Below, piece by piece: positions 5,123 through 6,544 of a DNA stretch of 6,544 nucleotides (within the stretch, counting starts at the first letter, position 1; every line of letters begins with the position of its first letter). Source of the DNA: Cytophagaceae bacterium (GTDB lineage: Bacteria > Bacteroidota > Bacteroidia > Cytophagales > Flexibacteraceae). The notes below the pieces were generated by a model that worked only from the letters and a program-made list of their open reading frames with translations, did no database searches and was not told the DNA's origin. The stretch lies in assembly GCA_947464365.1 (NCBI GenBank), contig CANHWS010000198.1, forward strand, positions 1-6,544, given 5' to 3'. The translations under genes were made by a program, and so were the position numbers.

Positions 5123-6544
5123 TGAAGTTGCCACTACATCTTGGTCTGCGTGCCTGGCTATCTGTAATCCTGATGGTCTTGTTGGCTAGTGGCTTGTCAT
5201 TGGCCCAACGACAAGCCCAATCACCGCCAAAAGCGCAATCAACAGCCAAGTCCACAACACCGGTCACGAGCTTGGCTACCTCTGGTGCTGATACTGCCAA
5301 GGTCCTTGGTCTGAATGATGCCTATCTACTGATTCAGGCCTATCACCCACTGATCAGGCAAGCTGTTTTAATGTCCGAAGCGGCACAACAAGACCTACGG
5401 ATGGCCAAGGGCGGATTCGACCCCAAGGCCACGGTTGATTATGCCCAGAAGTTCTACAACAACAAGGACTACTACACCTTGCTCGATGCCTACGTCAAAG
5501 TACCGACCTGGATCGGCCTTGATGTTGTTGGGGGATATACCAAAAACACGGGTCTCGACCTCAACTCGACCGAAAACACAGCGGATGGCAAAGGGCTGTA
5601 CTACATCGGTGCGACCCTACCTATCGGTGCAGGGCTTTTTATGGATCAGCGTAGGGCTGTTTTGCGCCAAGCAGAAATGGGCATCACGATGGCTGAGGCC
5701 GAACGTGTCAAGGCCATTAACAAAATCGTCCTCCAGATCGCGAAGGACTATTGGGCTTGGTACGAGGCCTGGCAAACAGTCCAGAACAATGCCTTTGGCT
5801 ACAACCTGGCCCTTGAGCGGTTCGAAGCTGTCAAACAGCGGGTCGAAGGCGGGGATATGGCCCGCATTGACTCTGTCGAGGCCCGCATCACAGTACAAGA
5901 CCGTGCTATCAGCCTCCAGACAGCTAGGCTTGATTTACAACAAGCTCGCCTAGCCTTCGAGGTCCACCTCTGGGCAGACGATAACCAACCCCGCGAGCTT
6001 ATGCCCAATGTGGTCCCTGCTATGCCTGCCTTGGGTCAAGAAAAGACCATGCTGCCCACCGAGCAACTGCTGGATATGGCCAATACCCGCCATCCTGAAC
6101 TCATCAAGCTACAGACCAAGCTGGACCAGCTAGAGATTGATCGGCGCCTCAGTGTCGAAAACCTGAAGCCAACCATCAACCTCAAATACAATTACCTCAG
6201 TGGTAAGGACGGTATCAGCAACGACTTCTCGTCCAACTTCGCTCAGCATAATTACCAGTTTGGTGTGCAGGCCTTTATGCCTCTATTCCTGCGCAAGGAG
6301 CGTGGCAAACTGGGTCTGACAAAGGTCAAGTTATCACAAGGGCAGCTTGAGCTGCAGCAACAGCGCCGCAATATCCAGAACGAGATCAAGTCTGCCGCTG
6401 CCGAGATGAGCACCATGTCAGGACTGCTAGTTAACCAGCAGACCATGGTCCAGAACTACCAAACCCTGCGCGATGCCGAAGTCGAGAAATTCATCAATGG
6501 CGAAAGCAGCCTCTTCTTGGTCAATAGCCGCGAGTCCAAACTCA
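5119..6544 (+). CDS. TolC-family outer-membrane channel, 3' end outside the window
   Basis: The frame is open from ATG 5119 to the right edge (475 full codons), so the stop lies beyond the window. The protein begins with a signal peptide: K and R in the n-region, a hydrophobic core at about 13-26, and a likely cut after LSLA (A29). A low-complexity Q/P/K/S/T stretch follows to about residue 60, probably a flexible periplasmic N-terminus. The outer-membrane factor fold then begins (LGLNDAYLLIQAYHPLIRQA). The two halves show the usual long amphipathic helices: MAEAERVKAINKIVLQIA and RLDLQQARLAFEVHLW in the first, GLTKVKLSQGQLELQQQRR in the second. NGESSLFLVNSRES near the visible end (about 460-473) matches the C-terminal helix motif of Bacteroidota TolC proteins, so little should be missing. 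It should form the exit duct for the exporter encoded just upstream and is translationally coupled to the adaptor. Several tryptophans (WAWYEAW) lie in the first helical half. Confidence 0.93.
   Translation, partial: MMKLPLHLGLRAWLSVILMVLLASGLSLAQRQAQSPPKAQSTAKSTTPVTSLATSGADTAKVLGLNDAYLLIQAYHPLIRQAVLMSEAAQQDLRMAKGGFDPKATVDYAQKFYNNKDYYTLLDAYVKVPTWIGLDVVGGYTKNTGLDLNSTENTADGKGLYYIGATLPIGAGLFMDQRRAVLRQAEMGITMAEAERVKAINKIVLQIAKDYWAWYEAWQTVQNNAFGYNLALERFEAVKQRVEGGDMARIDSVEARITVQDRAISLQTARLDLQQARLAFEVHLWADDNQPRELMPNVVPAMPALGQEKTMLPTEQLLDMANTRHPELIKLQTKLDQLEIDRRLSVENLKPTINLKYNYLSGKDGISNDFSSNFAQHNYQFGVQAFMPLFLRKERGKLGLTKVKLSQGQLELQQQRRNIQNEIKSAAAEMSTMSGLLVNQQTMVQNYQTLRDAEVEKFINGESSLFLVNSRESKL

Noticed and set aside
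5435..5953. 172-codon plus-strand frame overlapping the channel gene
   Set aside because: It lies wholly inside the TolC-family gene in another frame, and its Arg/Ser/Thr-rich product resembles no protein family.

Overview
The window most likely comes from a Bacteroidota chromosome, plausibly a Cytophagales-like lineage. Evidence is the style of the HlyD C-terminus (WYEIWRQLNGFPP), the TolC-type C-terminal motif (GESSLFLVNSRE), the lack of clear Shine-Dalgarno sites, and G+C content near one half by eye in the main genes. No rRNA or marker gene is present, so the lineage is an inference.

Left part (1-852): a minus-strand reading frame runs off the left edge. It carries the start of a YhcG/DUF1016-type nuclease core (VFKDNYVLEFLGL) but has only about 57 residues before it, so it looks like an N-terminally truncated or remodelled gene. 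It contains a perfect 27-nt palindrome. Diverging from it is a 158-residue PIN-like protein with no antitoxin gene beside it and an incomplete set of acidic residues.

Middle (853-1337): 485 nt without a convincing gene but with several short dyads and a foldable leader just before the next start codon.

Right part (1338-6544): a three-gene type I secretion/tripartite efflux operon. It encodes an inner-membrane ABC protein with a Cys-less C39-like N-terminal domain and a 12-His linker (1338-3584), an HlyD-family periplasmic adaptor (3740-5122), and a TolC-family outer-membrane channel (5119 to beyond the right edge) that overlaps hlyD by four bases. Together these should form a channel from cytoplasm to outside. 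No cargo gene is visible.

The most interesting feature is the ABC protein. Its nucleotide-binding domain keeps the overall fold, the Walker A Lys and the Walker B Asp, but lacks standard residues at the Mg-binding Ser/Thr, Q-loop, signature, catalytic Glu, D-loop and H-loop positions, in an intact 748-codon frame. From memory, related Bacteroidota HlyD/TolC-linked ABC proteins also have odd signature and H-loop motifs. The degeneracy may therefore be a family trait, with the Walker A His and the His-rich linker the more distinctive points.
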